From Rhodomicrobium sp. Az07 (lineage in GTDB: Bacteria > Pseudomonadota > Alphaproteobacteria > Rhizobiales > Rhodomicrobiaceae), in contig NZ_JAHFZG010000008.1 in assembly GCF_018619475.1 (NCBI RefSeq), positions 1 through 64,000 of the forward strand: a stretch of DNA of 64,000 nt, read 5' to 3'. Both the position numbers and the translations under genes were made by a program. Below are positions 47,447 through 58,266 of this stretch, piece after piece; the first letter of the stretch is position 1; each line of letters opens with the position of its first letter. A model generated the notes under the pieces. It had not been told where the DNA came from. It saw only the letters and a program-made list of their open reading frames with translations, and did no database searches.

Positions 47447-48264
47447 CCACGACAACACAGACACCCGACACGCCCGAGCCGCTGCTGCTCACCGAGCGCC
47501 GGGGCAAGATCTCGATCCTCACCATGAACCGCGCGCGGGCGCGCAACAGCCTGTCGCTCGGCCTCATCGCGGCGCTGCATGACGCCATCGCGGCGGACGG
47601 CGGCAATCGCGAGGTGGCGGCAATCGTGCTCGCGGGTGCGCCGCCAGCGTTCTCAGCCGGGCACGACCTGAAGGAACTCACCGCCCATCGCACCGACGCA
47701 GACCGGGGCCGCGCGTTTTTCGATCAGACGATGCGGGCGTGCGCGGCGTTGATGCAGGCCGTCGTCGCCTGCCCGAAGCCGGTCATCGCGGCGGTTGGCG
47801 GCATCGCGACCGCCGCAGGCTGCCAGCTCGTTGCGAGTTGCGATCTGACGGTGGCGGGCGATCGTGCGCAATTCGCGACGCCCGGCGTCAACATCGGCCT
47901 GTTCTGCTCCACGCCGATGGTTGCGCTCTCGCGCAACGTGTCGCGCAAGGCGGCGATGGAGATGCTGCTTCTCGGCGACATGGTCGACGCGACGCGGGCG
48001 CGCGAACTCGGCCTCGTCAACTGGGTGGTGCCCGACGCGGAGGTCCTTCCGGCGGCCCTCGAGGTTGCCGGAAGGATCGCCGCGAAATCGCCGCTGACGG
48101 TCGCCATCGGCAAGAAGGCGTTCTATGCGCAAGGCGAGATGCCGCTTGCCGCCGCCTATGACTACACGGCGCAGGTGATGGTGGAAAACATGCTTGCCCG
48201 CGACGCGGAAGAGGGCATCGGCGCGTTCATCGAAAAGCGCACGCCGGAATGGATGGGCACGTGA
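47443..48264 (+). CDS. enoyl-CoA hydratase/isomerase family protein
   Basis: A 273-residue crotonase-fold protein. The oxyanion-hole segments are PAFSAGHDLKEL and GIATAAGCQLVASCDLTVAG. The C-terminal KRTPEWMG is typical of the FadB/EchA-like group. Glu residues of classical hydratases are not obvious, so the exact reaction is uncertain; some relatives are short-chain enoyl-CoA hydratases. Its base composition returns to the high-GC norm. It starts within the stop of the DUF262 gene. Confidence 0.85.
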   Translation: MTTTTQTPDTPEPLLLTERRGKISILTMNRARARNSLSLGLIAALHDAIAADGGNREVAAIVLAGAPPAFSAGHDLKELTAHRTDADRGRAFFDQTMRACAALMQAVVACPKPVIAAVGGIATAAGCQLVASCDLTVAGDRAQFATPGVNIGLFCSTPMVALSRNVSRKAAMEMLLLGDMVDATRARELGLVNWVVPDAEVLPAALEVAGRIAAKSPLTVAIGKKAFYAQGEMPLAAAYDYTAQVMVENMLARDAEEGIGAFIEKRTPEWMGT

Positions 48265-48306
48265 GCGCGCCAACGACGGCGTAATCGCGAGCCGCTTAAG
48301 AACAAA

Positions 48307-48328
48307 ATGGCCGGGTTTCCCCGGCCAT
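48307..48328. terminator. terminator between echA-like gene and hppA
   Basis: ATGGCCGGG and CCCGGCCAT form a 9-bp stem with a 4-nt loop between convergent genes. Flanking A- and T-rich bases are compatible with bidirectional use. Confidence 0.6.
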
Positions 48329-48386
48329 CTCGTCATTTTCTCGTGTCACGGCCTGGCCCTGTCAGGCGAAGCCGCGTTGCGCAGCC

Positions 48387-50540
48387 CTATTGATGTGCGA
48401 GCACCGCGAGGATCAGAAGCGCCACGATATTGGTGATCTTGATCATCGGGTTGACGGCCGGACCGGCGGTATCCTTGTACGGGTCGCCCACCGTGTCGCC
48501 GGTCACAGACGCCTTGTGAGCGTCCGAGCCCTTCATGTGGCGGACGCCGTCCTTGTCGACGAAGCCGTCTTCGAAGGACTTCTTGGCGTTATCCCACGCG
48601 CCGCCGCCCGAAGTCATCGAGATGGCAACGAACAGACCCGTGATGATCACGCCGAGGAGCATCGCACCGAGCGCGGAGAAGGCTGCCGATTTGCCCGCGA
48701 TGGCATTGATGATCAGGAAGACCGCGACTGGCGACAACACCGGCAGAAGCGACGGGATGACCATTTCCTTGATGGCGGCCTTGGTCAGCATGTCCACCGC
48801 ACGACCGTAGTCGGGCTTTTCGGTGCCCTTCATGATGCCCGGCTTCTCGCGGAACTGACGGCGCACTTCCTCGACGATCGAGCTTGCCGCGCGCCCGACG
48901 GCCGTCATGCCCATCGCCGCGAAGAGATACGGCAACAGGCCACCGAACAGCAGCCCGACCACGACGTATGGGTTCGACAGCGAGAAGTCGATGGTCACGT
49001 TCTTGAAGTACTGGAACTGATCCGGACTCGTCGCCGCCCGTTCGATGAAGTAACGCAGGTCTTCCGTATAAGCCGCGAACAGGACGAGCGCGCCGAGCCC
49101 CGCGGAGCCGATGGCATAGCCCTTCGTGACGGCCTTTGTCGTGTTGCCGACCGCGTCGAGCGCGTCGGTGGTCTTGCGCACGCTCGACGGCAGATCCGCC
49201 ATCTCTGCGATGCCGCCCGCATTGTCCGTCACCGGGCCGAATGCGTCGAGAGCAACGACCATGCCCGCCAGCGCCAGCATCGTCGTGACGGCGATGGCGA
49301 TGCCGTAGAGGCCCGCGAGGTTATAGGTGGACAGGATGCCTGCGATAATGACGATTGCCGGAAGCGCCGTCGACTCAAGCGAGACGGCGAGGCCCTGAAT
49401 GACGTTCGTACCATGGCCGGTCACAGACGACTGCGCAATCGACCTCACGGGGCGATAGCCCGTGCCCGTGTAGTACTCGGTGATCACCACAATGGCTGTT
49501 GTCACGGCGAGACCGACCACGCCGCACCAGAACAGGTCCATGCCTGTGAACGTCGTCTCGTTCGCTTTCAGCGTCGTGTCCAGGCCGACGAGATAGTCGG
49601 TAAGCGGATAGAGGGCGATGAGGGAGAGTACGCCGGTGGCGATAAACCCCTTGTAGAGCGCGCCCATGATCGAGTTGTTCGAACCGAGACGGACGAAGAA
49701 CGTGCCGATGATGGAGGTGACGACGCAGGCCGCGCCGATGGCGAGCGGGAAGACCATCATCCGCGACAGAAGGTCCGGATCGTAGGCGAAGTAGATGGAG
49801 GAAAGCACCATCGTCGCAACGACGGTCACGGCATAGGTCTCGAAAAGATCCGCCGCCATGCCGGCGCAGTCGCCGACGTTGTCGCCCACGTTGTCGGCGA
49901 TGGTCGCCGGGTTGCGCGGGTCGTCCTCGGGGATACCGGCTTCAACCTTGCCGACGAGGTCGCCGCCGACGTCGGCGCCTTTCGTGAAGATGCCGCCGCC
50001 GAGACGCGCGAAGATCGAGATCAGCGATGCGCCGAAACCGAGAGCCACGAGCGCGTCGATCACACGGCGATCATTCGGCGCGTAGCCGAGATACTGCGTG
50101 AGCACGCCGTAATAGATGGTGACGCCAAGCAGCGCGAGCCCGGCCACGAGAAGCCCGGTCACGGCACCCGCCTTGAAGGCCATGGAAAGGCCCTGTGCGA
50201 GACTTTCGGAAGAAGCCTGCGTTGTCCGCACATTGGCGCGAACCGACACGAGCATGCCGATGAAGCCGGCAGCGCCCGAGAGGATCGCGCCGATCAGAAA
50301 GCCGACGCCGACCGTCAACGAAAGAAGATAGGCGAGGATGACGAAGATGACCGCGCCGACGATCGCGATCGTCGTGTATTGTCGCGTCAAATAGGCGGAC
50401 GCGCCTTCCTGAATGGCGGCGGCGATTTCCTGCATGCGCGCGTTGCCGGGACTGGCCGCCAGCAGCGAGCGCGTGGTCAGCGCGCCATACAGGATGGAGA
50501 GCGCGCCCCCAGCAATAATGATCCAAAGTACTTGGTTCAT
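48387..50540 (-). CDS. hppA: membrane-bound proton-translocating pyrophosphatase
   Basis: A 717-residue M-PPase with about 16 helices that couples PPi hydrolysis to H+ pumping. Active-site motifs are [42 protein letters not shown] and [10 protein letters not shown]. The sequence [11 protein letters not shown] has Lys where K+-dependent enzymes have Ala, so this is the K+-independent type. The length is normal. It is transcribed alone, convergent with the echA-like gene. Confidence 0.95.
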   Translation of the reverse strand: MNQVLWIIIAGGALSILYGALTTRSLLAASPGNARMQEIAAAIQEGASAYLTRQYTTIAIVGAVIFVILAYLLSLTVGVGFLIGAILSGAAGFIGMLVSVRANVRTTQASSESLAQGLSMAFKAGAVTGLLVAGLALLGVTIYYGVLTQYLGYAPNDRRVIDALVALGFGASLISIFARLGGGIFTKGADVGGDLVGKVEAGIPEDDPRNPATIADNVGDNVGDCAGMAADLFETYAVTVVATMVLSSIYFAYDPDLLSRMMVFPLAIGAACVVTSIIGTFFVRLGSNNSIMGALYKGFIATGVLSLIALYPLTDYLVGLDTTLKANETTFTGMDLFWCGVVGLAVTTAIVVITEYYTGTGYRPVRSIAQSSVTGHGTNVIQGLAVSLESTALPAIVIIAGILSTYNLAGLYGIAIAVTTMLALAGMVVALDAFGPVTDNAGGIAEMADLPSSVRKTTDALDAVGNTTKAVTKGYAIGSAGLGALVLFAAYTEDLRYFIERAATSPDQFQYFKNVTIDFSLSNPYVVVGLLFGGLLPYLFAAMGMTAVGRAASSIVEEVRRQFREKPGIMKGTEKPDYGRAVDMLTKAAIKEMVIPSLLPVLSPVAVFLIINAIAGKSAAFSALGAMLLGVIITGLFVAISMTSGGGAWDNAKKSFEDGFVDKDGVRHMKGSDAHKASVTGDTVGDPYKDTAGPAVNPMIKITNIVALLILAVLAHQ

Positions 50541-50936
50541 GGATGAGATCCTGGAACGAGAGGGTTGGGCGAAAGAAGCCCACGGCCGGACGAGTGGGAA
50601 TATCGTTTAGCTTCCGGCGCAGCGCCGCGACCTTAGAAAACTTGGCCGCACAAGGCAACACGCGAGTGTCAACACATTTTCCGGAACGGCATGGCTGGTA
50701 TCATTGTGAAATCGCGGAAGCGTCGAGCAGGATTTTCCCGTTGGCGCGGTTGTCGAGACAAGTTGTCCGGGATGGCTTATAGCCGCAGTTGCTTGCGGTC
50801 GCCGATTTGACACAACCGGCCCCAAGCCGAGTGACATGGCGGAGGGCGCGCAGCGTCAACTTCGCCGACGCGCGCAAGCGGCCGGGCGTTTGGTCGGCGG
50901 GCCGTCGTCCCGCTGTGCTTTTTTGGCGGATCGAAA
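50541..50936. other. 396-bp spacer upstream of hppA
   Basis: No gene is recognised. A minus-strand TTGACA at 50673-50668 could be a -35 for hppA, but no good -10 follows at the right distance. Confidence 0.35.
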
Positions 50937-52040
50937 CTAATTTGCGAAGCGGAAATGCAGCACATCGCCGTCGGCGACGACATAGTCTTTCCCTTCGAGG
51001 CGGAATTTCCCCGCCTCCTTCGCGCCCGTCTCGCCACCGAGCGAAACGAAATCGCTGTAGGCGATCGTCTCGGCGCGGATGAAGCCCTTCTCGAAATCCG
51101 AGTGGATCACGCCTGCGGCGGCGGGAGCCGTCGTGCCCTTCGTGATCGTCCACGCGCGGGTTTCCTTCGGGCCCGCGGTAAAATAGGTGATGAGGTCGAG
51201 CAGGTGATAGCCCGCTGAAATCAGGCGGTTGAGGCCGGGCTCGGTGAGGCCGAGTTCGGCGAGATAGAGCGTGCGCTCCTCCTCGTCGAGCTGCGCAAGC
51301 TCCGACTCGATCTTCGCGGAGATGATGACCACTTCCGCGCCCTCGGGCTTGTAGCGATCCTCCACGATCTTCGAATAGGCGTTGCCGCTCCCCGCGCTCG
51401 CCTCGTCCACATTGCAGACGTAGAGCGCGGGCTTTGCCGTGAGAAGCTGAAGATTGCGGAAGGCGCGATGATCGGCCTCGGGGATGTCCGCGAGCGCGAG
51501 GCGCGCGGGTTTGCCCTCGGAGACGTATTTCAGCGCGACGTCGATAAGCTGGATCGCGGTCTTCGCTTCCTTGTCGTTGCCCTTGGCCTTCTTTTCGAGC
51601 GCGGGGCGACGGCGCTCCAGGCTTTCGAGGTCGGCGAGCATAAGCTCGGTCTCGATGGTCTCGGCGTCCGCCAGCGGATCGACGCGGCCTTCGACATGCG
51701 TCACGTCGTCGTCCTCGAAGCAGCGGAGCACATAGGCAATCGCATCGCACTCGCGGATATTGGCGAGGAACTTGTTGCCGAGCCCTTCGCCCTTCGACGC
51801 GCCGCGCACGAGGCCCGCGATGTCCACGAAGGTGAGGCGCGTCGGAATGATCGCGGCGGATTTCGCGGCAGCGGCGATCTTCTGAAGGCGCTCGTCGGGC
51901 ACGGAAACTTCGCCAACATTCGGCTCGATCGTGCAAAAGGGATAGTTCGCGGCCTGCGCTGCCGCCGTTTGCGTCAAGGCATTGAAAAGCGTGGACTTAC
52001 CCACGTTTGGCAGGCCGACGATACCGCACTTGAAACCCAT
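50937..52040 (-). CDS. ychF: redox-regulated ATPase YchF (OLA1 family)
   Basis: A 367-residue Obg-like P-loop ATPase. G1 is GLPNVGKS at residues 9-16, G3 [19 protein letters not shown], and the altered G4 is NVDE, typical of ATP preference. A C-terminal TGS domain ([25 protein letters not shown]) is present. It binds the ribosome. It lies downstream of pth, a common bacterial order. Confidence 0.95.
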   Translation of the reverse strand: MGFKCGIVGLPNVGKSTLFNALTQTAAAQAANYPFCTIEPNVGEVSVPDERLQKIAAAAKSAAIIPTRLTFVDIAGLVRGASKGEGLGNKFLANIRECDAIAYVLRCFEDDDVTHVEGRVDPLADAETIETELMLADLESLERRRPALEKKAKGNDKEAKTAIQLIDVALKYVSEGKPARLALADIPEADHRAFRNLQLLTAKPALYVCNVDEASAGSGNAYSKIVEDRYKPEGAEVVIISAKIESELAQLDEEERTLYLAELGLTEPGLNRLISAGYHLLDLITYFTAGPKETRAWTITKGTTAPAAAGVIHSDFEKGFIRAETIAYSDFVSLGGETGAKEAGKFRLEGKDYVVADGDVLHFRFAN

Positions 52041-52253
52041 GAAACGTCCTGTCTTGCTTGTCTGTGCCTGAAGCCGCTGCGGCGACGGCCACGGCGCGCC
52101 CGGTTATGTCCACTCACCGCGCCGGCCCTGGCGGCGCTTTCGCCCACGCGAGCAACCATTGCGCGAAGGGCCAGAAGCGACGCTTCCGGCCATGCGCGGG
52201 TAAAGTCCGATACTGCGGGTGACAACGTCGCCCGCTGATGCGGTTCTGTTGCC
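52041..52253. other. spacer between pth and ychF
   Basis: A hairpin GGCC-A-GAAGC-GAC-GCTTC-C-GGCC lies near 52169-52189 and could attenuate or terminate the pth transcript before ychF. Nothing else is seen. Confidence 0.4.
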
Positions 52254-54239
52254 TCAAGAACCGCGCGGCCGTCTGCGGAACCAGCCGAAGAAACCGCCGC
52301 CCTTCTTTTTCGCAACCGGGACGGCGGCAGTTTCGCTTTCCGCGAGCGGAGCGGCCTGATGTTCAGCCGCGCTCGGCCGGTCGATCAGTGTCGCGGAAGC
52401 TGCGGCTGCAAACTCCAGCTCACGCGCGGGTTCCGCGACGACCGGGGCCTGAACCTGCTCGGGTAGCGGGGAAGGCTCGGGTTCCTGCACGGGGTCGGGA
52501 TGGGGAACGGGCGCGGGCTCTGGCGCGGGGTCCGGATCGCCGACCGGTTCAGGCTCGGGAACCGGCTGTGGTTCCGGCGCGGGGACGGGATCGATGATCG
52601 GCTCCGGCGTAGGCGCCGGCGCAGGTTCTGGATCGGGCGTTCCGGCCTGGATCGGCTCTGCATCCGCCTCCGGTTCGATATACGCAGCGCTGACGATTTC
52701 CGGTTCCGTGGCAAGTTCCGGGGCTTCGGCAACCGCGACGGCTTCTTCAACCGTCGCCGCTTCCACGGAAACCGCCTCCGCGTTTGCCACGACGGTTTCC
52801 GGTCCAGCCAACGACGCGTCGTATGTCTCACCGGGAACCGGCGCTGTTTCGGCGGCTTCGACGATGGCATCGTCTTCGCCGCTGGTGGCGACGGGCGCTG
52901 CGTCGGGCTCGGGTTGTTTCGGTGCCGTCGCCTCGCCGAGAGCTTCCCTCGTGGCGAGAATTTCCTGATCGCGGGGCACGCGCTGCGGCGGCACGTCGCG
53001 CTCCAGATCGAAAACGGAAGCGGCTTCGGAAGCGCCGCCAGCCTCCGGGTGAGGCAGCATGACGGCTGAGGATACGGCGCCGCCGCTGCCGTCGCGCCCG
53101 ACCGATACGGTGATCGAAGGCAGCGGCATCGGTTCGATGGGCTTCGTCGCGACTGCCACGATGGCGGCGAGCGCTTCGGGGTCGGCGGCGGTTTCGCTCA
53201 CCTCTTCGATGGCGACGATTTCGGAGGCAGGGGCCTCAGCTTGCGTTTCCGCGGCGACCGGCTCCGACGCCGTTGCCTCGGCTTCCGGTTCTGTCGCGAC
53301 CTCTGCGGCCATCACAGTCTCAGCGGCAGGCGCTTCAGCTTCAGCCGGGACTAGCTCAACGGCGGGGGCTTCGGCTCCTGTCGTGACGGGATCGGCTTCG
53401 CGTGCCTCTGCTTCGCTCACCGGAGCAGCTTCGACTTCGGCCTCAGCAGGAGCTTCGAGGCTCGGCGTTTCAATTCCGGGGGATGCGATGGCGTCGTCGA
53501 CCGAAGCGAAAGCGGTTTCGCCCTCGTTGGCCGCCTCGGCTGGTGCGTCGAAAACGGCGCTCGATGCGACCACGGCTGCGGCCGCCGCCAAAGGGGCCTC
53601 CACAGACGGCTCTTCCGCGCGATGCTGCGCGGCACTTTCAACGGAGCCGAGCGCTTTCGCCGCCTTCGGGAATGGCTTCCGTCCCCGGGCGGCCTCGCTC
53701 AAAAAACTGGCCTCTTTTCCTTCCACGAGGTTCGACATTCCGCGCGCGACACCTTCGAGAAGCGGCACCAGCCATTCCTCATCGGCCTTCGCGAAATCGT
53801 GGAGAACGTAATTGGCGACGAGCGCCCTGTCGCCGGGATGGCCGACGCCGAGACGGACGCGGCGATAATCGTTGCCGATATGCGCGGTGATGGACTTGAG
53901 GCCGTTATGACCCGCATTGCCGCCACCGGTCTTGACGCGGATCTTGCCGGGCTCAAGGTCGATCTCGTCATGAATGACGATCACGTCGCTGACGGCGATC
54001 TTGTAAAAACGGATGGCTTCGCCGACCGCGCGCCCGCTCTCGTTCATATAGGTCGACGGTTTCAGCAGGATCGCGCGAACGAGGCCGATCTGCCCTTCGG
54101 CGACCAGCCCCTGAAACCGCTTTTTCCATGGCGAGAAGCCATAGCCGCGCGCCAATTCGTCAACCGCCAGAAAACCGATGTTATGGCGGTTGCCTTGATA
54201 CTTCTCACCCGGATTACCCAATCCGACGATCAGCTTCAT
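52254..54239 (-). CDS. pth: peptidyl-tRNA hydrolase with very long acidic C-terminal tail
   Basis: A 661-residue protein. Residues 1 to about 190 are a complete Pth: [19 protein letters not shown] with N9 and catalytic H19, [21 protein letters not shown] and [13 protein letters not shown]. Pth normally ends near residue 200. Here about 460 more residues follow, rich in Glu, Ala and Pro, with PEPxPxP runs near the end, closing with a basic patch [14 protein letters not shown]. The frame is open and long, so this is not a simple missed stop. ATG at 54239 has GAGAG upstream; an ATG at 54254 is less likely. Confidence 0.88.
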   Translation of the reverse strand: MKLIVGLGNPGEKYQGNRHNIGFLAVDELARGYGFSPWKKRFQGLVAEGQIGLVRAILLKPSTYMNESGRAVGEAIRFYKIAVSDVIVIHDEIDLEPGKIRVKTGGGNAGHNGLKSITAHIGNDYRRVRLGVGHPGDRALVANYVLHDFAKADEEWLVPLLEGVARGMSNLVEGKEASFLSEAARGRKPFPKAAKALGSVESAAQHRAEEPSVEAPLAAAAAVVASSAVFDAPAEAANEGETAFASVDDAIASPGIETPSLEAPAEAEVEAAPVSEAEAREADPVTTGAEAPAVELVPAEAEAPAAETVMAAEVATEPEAEATASEPVAAETQAEAPASEIVAIEEVSETAADPEALAAIVAVATKPIEPMPLPSITVSVGRDGSGGAVSSAVMLPHPEAGGASEAASVFDLERDVPPQRVPRDQEILATREALGEATAPKQPEPDAAPVATSGEDDAIVEAAETAPVPGETYDASLAGPETVVANAEAVSVEAATVEEAVAVAEAPELATEPEIVSAAYIEPEADAEPIQAGTPDPEPAPAPTPEPIIDPVPAPEPQPVPEPEPVGDPDPAPEPAPVPHPDPVQEPEPSPLPEQVQAPVVAEPARELEFAAAASATLIDRPSAAEHQAAPLAESETAAVPVAKKKGGGFFGWFRRRPRGS

Positions 54240-54294
54240 GATGAAATCTCTCACATTTTATCGATGATGAACGCCGAACCGGTATGGGAATATG

Positions 54295-54912
54295 CTACTC
54301 GCTCTTTTCGGCCGCGGCAGCTTCAGCCGCCTCTTCCGAGATCTGAGCCGCAGCGCCCGCAACGGTTGCGACGGTGAAGTCGCGGTCGGTGATCGTGGGG
54401 GTGATGCCGGCCGGAAGCTTCACGGCGGAAATGTGAATGCTGTCGCCGATGTCGTAGCCGGTAAGGTCCACGGTGATGTGATCCGGGATCGAATCCGCCG
54501 GGCAGGACAGCTCGATGGCGTGACGCACGATGTTGAGAGCGCCGCCGCGCTTCAGGCCGGGCGAGGCTTCTTCGTTGATGAAATGCACCGGGATTTCAAC
54601 TTCGATCCGCGAAGACTTCGAGACGCGAAGGAAATCCACATGGATTGGAAAGTCGCGCACCGGATCGACCTGAACTTCGCGCGGGATCACGCGCTCCTTC
54701 TTGCCGTCGACGTCGAGTATATAGACCGTCGAGAGGAAGTGGCCGGTCTGATAATGCTGCCTTACGTGGCGATATTCGAGCGCGACATTTGCCGGGCCCT
54801 TTTCGCCGCCATAGACGACACCCGGAACGAGCTTCATTGCCCGCAGCGCGCGGTTCGCGAGCTTGCCTGTGCCTTCGCGCGCCTGCGCCTTGAGTTCGAT
54901 AACCTCAGCCAT
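54295..54912 (-). CDS. rplY: 50S ribosomal protein L25/Ctc
   Basis: A 205-residue long-form L25 (Ctc). The N-terminal L25 domain is AEVIELKAQAREGTGKLANRALR and VPGVVYGG; the C-terminal TL5-like domain is VEIPVHFINEEASPGLKRGG. It ends in an Ala/Glu-rich tail. It binds 5S rRNA. ATG at 54912 is selected because homology begins there. The gene order prs-rplY-pth-ychF is the usual alphaproteobacterial one. Confidence 0.95.
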   Translation of the reverse strand: MAEVIELKAQAREGTGKLANRALRAMKLVPGVVYGGEKGPANVALEYRHVRQHYQTGHFLSTVYILDVDGKKERVIPREVQVDPVRDFPIHVDFLRVSKSSRIEVEIPVHFINEEASPGLKRGGALNIVRHAIELSCPADSIPDHITVDLTGYDIGDSIHISAVKLPAGITPTITDRDFTVATVAGAAAQISEEAAEAAAAEKSE

Positions 54913-55129
54913 TTTTGTCTCTGTTTTGTTGGATGAGCGCGTCTGTGCGGCGATCAAGCACGCGGACGTTCTGCACTCAGGGATGTCTCAAACCCTCTCT
55001 ATAAGGGCAAGTTCAACGAAAGACAATAAGCTGCTTCGTTCGTTCAACCTTCATTCATAGGAGGCGGGTACGGCCGTTCGGTCGCGCGCGGCTTCGAAAT
55101 CCTGTCGCTTCCGCACATGAACGAGCCCG

Positions 55130-56062
55130 TCAATCGAACAGGCTCGACACCGATTCCTCGCCGGAGGTGCGAAGGATTGCCTCGCCGATCAGCGCGGACA
55201 AGGACAACACCTCGATGTTGCTGGACACGCGCACGGCCTCGGTCGGCACGATGGTGTCCGTGATGACGAGCGTGTCGATCTTCGACGCCTGAATGCGGGC
55301 AACCGCGCCGCCGGAAAACACGCCGTGAGTGGCATAGGCTGCCACGGAGGAAGCACCCTTCTCGATCAGCGCCTGGGCCGCGTTGCACAGCGTGCCGCCG
55401 GAGTCGATGATGTCGTCGATGAGGATGCAGTGACGGCCCGTGACATTGCCGATGACGTTCATCACCTCGGAATCGCCCGGGCGATCGCGGCGCTTGTCGA
55501 TGATGGCGAGCGGAGCATCGATGCGGCTTGCCAGACTTCGCGCGCGGACGACGCCGCCCACGTCCGGCGACACGACCGTGATGTTGCCGTCTGTATAGCG
55601 CTTGGTGATGTCGCGCACCATGACAGGGGCGGCATAGAGGTTGTCGGTCGGAATGTCGAAAAAGCCCTGGATCTGGCCCGCGTGGAGATCGACCGTCAGC
55701 ACGCGGTCGGCGCCAGCATGCGTAATGAGGTTCGCCACGAGTTTCGCCGAAATCGGCGTGCGGGGCAGGGTTTTACGGTCCTGCCGGGCGTAGCCGAAAT
55801 ACGGGATCACTGCGGTGATGCGCCGCGCCGACGCGCGCCTCAGCGCATCGGTGATGATCAGCAGTTCCATCAGATTGTCGTTCGCCGGGTAGGACGTCGA
55901 CTGGATGACGAAGATATCCTCGCCGCGCACGTTCTCACGCACCTCGACAAAGATTTCCATGTCCGAGAAGCGGCGCACAAGGCATTCCGTCAGCGGGGTT
56001 TTCAGGTAAGCGGCGATGGCGTTAGCCAGGGGCCGATTGCTATTGCCAGCGACCAGCTTCAT
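55130..56062 (-). CDS. prs: ribose-phosphate pyrophosphokinase
   Basis: A 310-residue PRPP synthase. Signatures are [53 protein letters not shown] and the PRPP loop [18 protein letters not shown] feeds purine, pyrimidine, His and Trp synthesis. The length is standard. A 217-bp gap separates it from rplY. Confidence 0.96.
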   Translation of the reverse strand: MKLVAGNSNRPLANAIAAYLKTPLTECLVRRFSDMEIFVEVRENVRGEDIFVIQSTSYPANDNLMELLIITDALRRASARRITAVIPYFGYARQDRKTLPRTPISAKLVANLITHAGADRVLTVDLHAGQIQGFFDIPTDNLYAAPVMVRDITKRYTDGNITVVSPDVGGVVRARSLASRIDAPLAIIDKRRDRPGDSEVMNVIGNVTGRHCILIDDIIDSGGTLCNAAQALIEKGASSVAAYATHGVFSGGAVARIQASKIDTLVITDTIVPTEAVRVSSNIEVLSLSALIGEAILRTSGEESVSSLFD

Positions 56063-56108
56063 GATGCGGGATTGTCCATTGGGTGACGAGAATTGTGCAC
56101 AAACAACA

Positions 56109-56136
56109 ACGAGCGCGCTTCTAGCAGCGCGCTCGT
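56109..56136 (-). terminator. terminator for the lipoprotein gene
   Basis: ACGAGCGCGC and GCGCGCTCGT are perfect 10-bp arms with an 8-nt loop, followed on the minus strand by a T-rich TTGTTGTTTG. It lies between the lipoprotein gene end and prs. Confidence 0.6.
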
Positions 56137-56197
56137 CATCTGTAAACCTGTGAGCGCGACATGGCTACCCACAGGTTGAGTTATAATGACCTCGGAA

Positions 56198-57286
56198 TTA
56201 GCCGGAGGTGCCGTTGCCGGCCTGGGCCTGGCCGGTGGGCGACTTGTTGAGCAGCTTGGAAACTTCGGCCGCCGCGGCACCCGCTGCCTGATCCGCAATT
56301 TCGCCCCACGCGCCGTCAAGAGTGCCCGCGCCGATCTTGTTGTTCTGCACGACGGTCTTCTCAAGCTGCTTGCCGGTCGGATCGTAGACGACCCACTTGA
56401 TCGTGATCGGCTGCTGGCCGTTCTGCGCCGCGCCCATCTGGACTTCGCCCTGGATCTTGTAGGAGCCGGGAGCGCCCGATGACGAAAGCTTGATGCCCTG
56501 ACGATTGAGCGCGCGCTTCATGGCTTCCGTCAGCGAGGTCTTGCCGTCGCCGGGAGCGCCCGTTACGCCGGACACGACCGCGACCACCTCACCCGGGTTA
56601 ACCGCCGCATGCGCGCGAGGCGCTGGAGCGGCAACGGCCGAAGCCAGCGAAGGCTGCTCGGCGGCATGGGCGGGTTGACGAACCCTTGGCGCCGCAGCCG
56701 CCTTGATCGGCGTCGGAGCGGCCGCCGCCCTGACCGGCGTCGCGGGCTCGACCGCCGCAACGGCCGGAGCCGCCTGCGGAGCGTTCGGGTTTTCGACCCA
56801 CAACGCAACGTCCGTCGCCGACTTGAGCGCCACCTTCTGGATGCCTTCGTCGTTCAGATGCTTCCAATTATCGCCGCCGCGCTTGTTTGAAACGATCTCT
56901 TCGCCGGAAATCGTGCGGACCGTGTTGCCGGCCTTGTCGGTCACGTCGATCGTGTAAGCGACCTTCGTGCCCTTCTTTTCTCTGGCTGCGGCATAAGTCG
57001 GCTTCAAAATATATTGCGCGTCCTTCGCTTCGACGAGGACGACACCTTTTGCCTTGATCGAGGCAGCGAGCTGCTCGTCGACCTTGCTTGCGTATTTCTG
57101 CGGAACACCCTGTCCGGCGGACAGGGCGACAGCGGGCTTGGCCTTCTGAGTCAGGCTGGCGTTGTCGCTATTCTGAAAGAGATCACCGCTGCACCCGGCG
57201 AGGCCGGCAAGCATAAGTCCCCCAGTCAAGAGCGACGCGGCACGGCGAGCTGCGCTCTGCGCGGCCAGATTATTCTCGCGCGTCAC
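56198..57286 (-). CDS. putative outer-membrane lipoprotein
   Basis: A protein of about 362 residues. GTG at 57286 is the start: AAGGAG lies 8 bases upstream, and a lipoprotein signal follows (SLLTGGLMLAGLAGC, lipobox Cys32). ATG at 57334 would bury the signal. The mature part has two similar alpha/beta segments (VVLVEAKDAQYILKP; SYKIQGEVQMGAAQ) joined by an Ala/Pro-rich linker. No characterised family is recognised; it may be an envelope or stress lipoprotein of Hyphomicrobiales. Confidence 0.75.
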   Translation of the reverse strand: MTRENNLAAQSAARRAASLLTGGLMLAGLAGCSGDLFQNSDNASLTQKAKPAVALSAGQGVPQKYASKVDEQLAASIKAKGVVLVEAKDAQYILKPTYAAAREKKGTKVAYTIDVTDKAGNTVRTISGEEIVSNKRGGDNWKHLNDEGIQKVALKSATDVALWVENPNAPQAAPAVAAVEPATPVRAAAAPTPIKAAAAPRVRQPAHAAEQPSLASAVAAPAPRAHAAVNPGEVVAVVSGVTGAPGDGKTSLTEAMKRALNRQGIKLSSSGAPGSYKIQGEVQMGAAQNGQQPITIKWVVYDPTGKQLEKTVVQNNKIGAGTLDGAWGEIADQAAGAAAAEVSKLLNKSPTGQAQAGNGTSG

Positions 57287-57477
57287 TTTCTCCACTCCTT
57301 GCTTTTTTGCTCCAGGAACGGCGGCACTTGACATACCGGCACCTATAAATCCGCCGAATCTTTATAACATTCGAAATTTAGCGGTCGCCGCAAAACGCGT
57401 CCAGAACGACGCTCCACAAAGCCGCGAAGCGACACAAAAACCCGTTAATATCGGGTATGCCCCCCTAGTTATCCACA

Positions 57478-58254
57478 TCACCCGACCAGGATGGCGGAAA
57501 TTTGGCGTCCATAATCCGATTCCGAACGCAAGCAAGCGCGCCGGTAACTGAAGAGAATCGATTCGTTTTCGAGCGTGCAGACACCGATGTCTTCCGCCGA
57601 TTTCACTCCCGCCGCGAAAAGTCTATCCAGTAGATATGCGGGTAAGTTGAAGTGCGGCCGAGGGCCGAACGCATCCGAGAAATACTTGTCGTTTTCGGGC
57701 GCGCCCTCGGTGAAGGCAGCGCGGAACTCAGGCCCCACCTCGTACGCGCGTTGCGAGATGGCGGGGCCGATGGCAGCCGAGATGCGCGACGTCTTCGCGC
57801 CGAGGCTCTCCATGGCCTCGATGGTGGCTTCGAGGATACCCGCTTTCGCGCCCTTCCAGCCCGCATGCGCGGCGCCGACAACGCCAGCCTCCGCGTCTGC
57901 CAGAAGGACAGGCACACAATCGGCCGTGAGCACGCTTACGGCAAGCCCGGGCGTTGCCGTTACCACGGCGTCCGCCTGCGGCGCTTCGTCGGGCTCCCAC
58001 GGCTCGTGCGCGATCACCGCTGTCGGCGAATGGATCTGGTAAGCCCCGATCAGCGATGTCGACGAAACGCCGAGTGCCGACGCGACGCGCGCCCGATTTT
58101 CCTCGACGGCCTCGCGTTGGTCGCGGGAGCCGCGCCCGCAATTGAGCGACGCATAGATGCCCTCGGAAACGCCACCCGCGCGCAGAAAGAAGCCGTGCCT
58201 GATGCCCGGAACGAGCAGCCCGTCAGCCGCTTTGAACGTCACTGCGTCAGCCAT
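57478..58254 (-). CDS. pgeF: peptidoglycan editing factor PgeF (laccase domain)
   Basis: A 258-residue YfiH/DUF152 protein. The metal site is visible as AYQIHSP, LTADCVPVLL and GAAHAGWKG. PgeF in Escherichia coli removes wrongly incorporated serine from peptidoglycan precursors; relatives were earlier called polyphenol oxidases. It follows the MidA-family gene by 12 bases, the standard alphaproteobacterial order. Confidence 0.9.
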   Translation of the reverse strand: MADAVTFKAADGLLVPGIRHGFFLRAGGVSEGIYASLNCGRGSRDQREAVEENRARVASALGVSSTSLIGAYQIHSPTAVIAHEPWEPDEAPQADAVVTATPGLAVSVLTADCVPVLLADAEAGVVGAAHAGWKGAKAGILEATIEAMESLGAKTSRISAAIGPAISQRAYEVGPEFRAAFTEGAPENDKYFSDAFGPRPHFNLPAYLLDRLFAAGVKSAEDIGVCTLENESILFSYRRACLRSESDYGRQISAILVG

Positions 58255-58266
58255 CTCGGTCCCCCA

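Noticed and set aside
48390-50546. 718-codon plus-strand frame opposite hppA
   Set aside because: It covers hppA almost exactly and has a shadow-type composition; hppA motifs are unmistakable.
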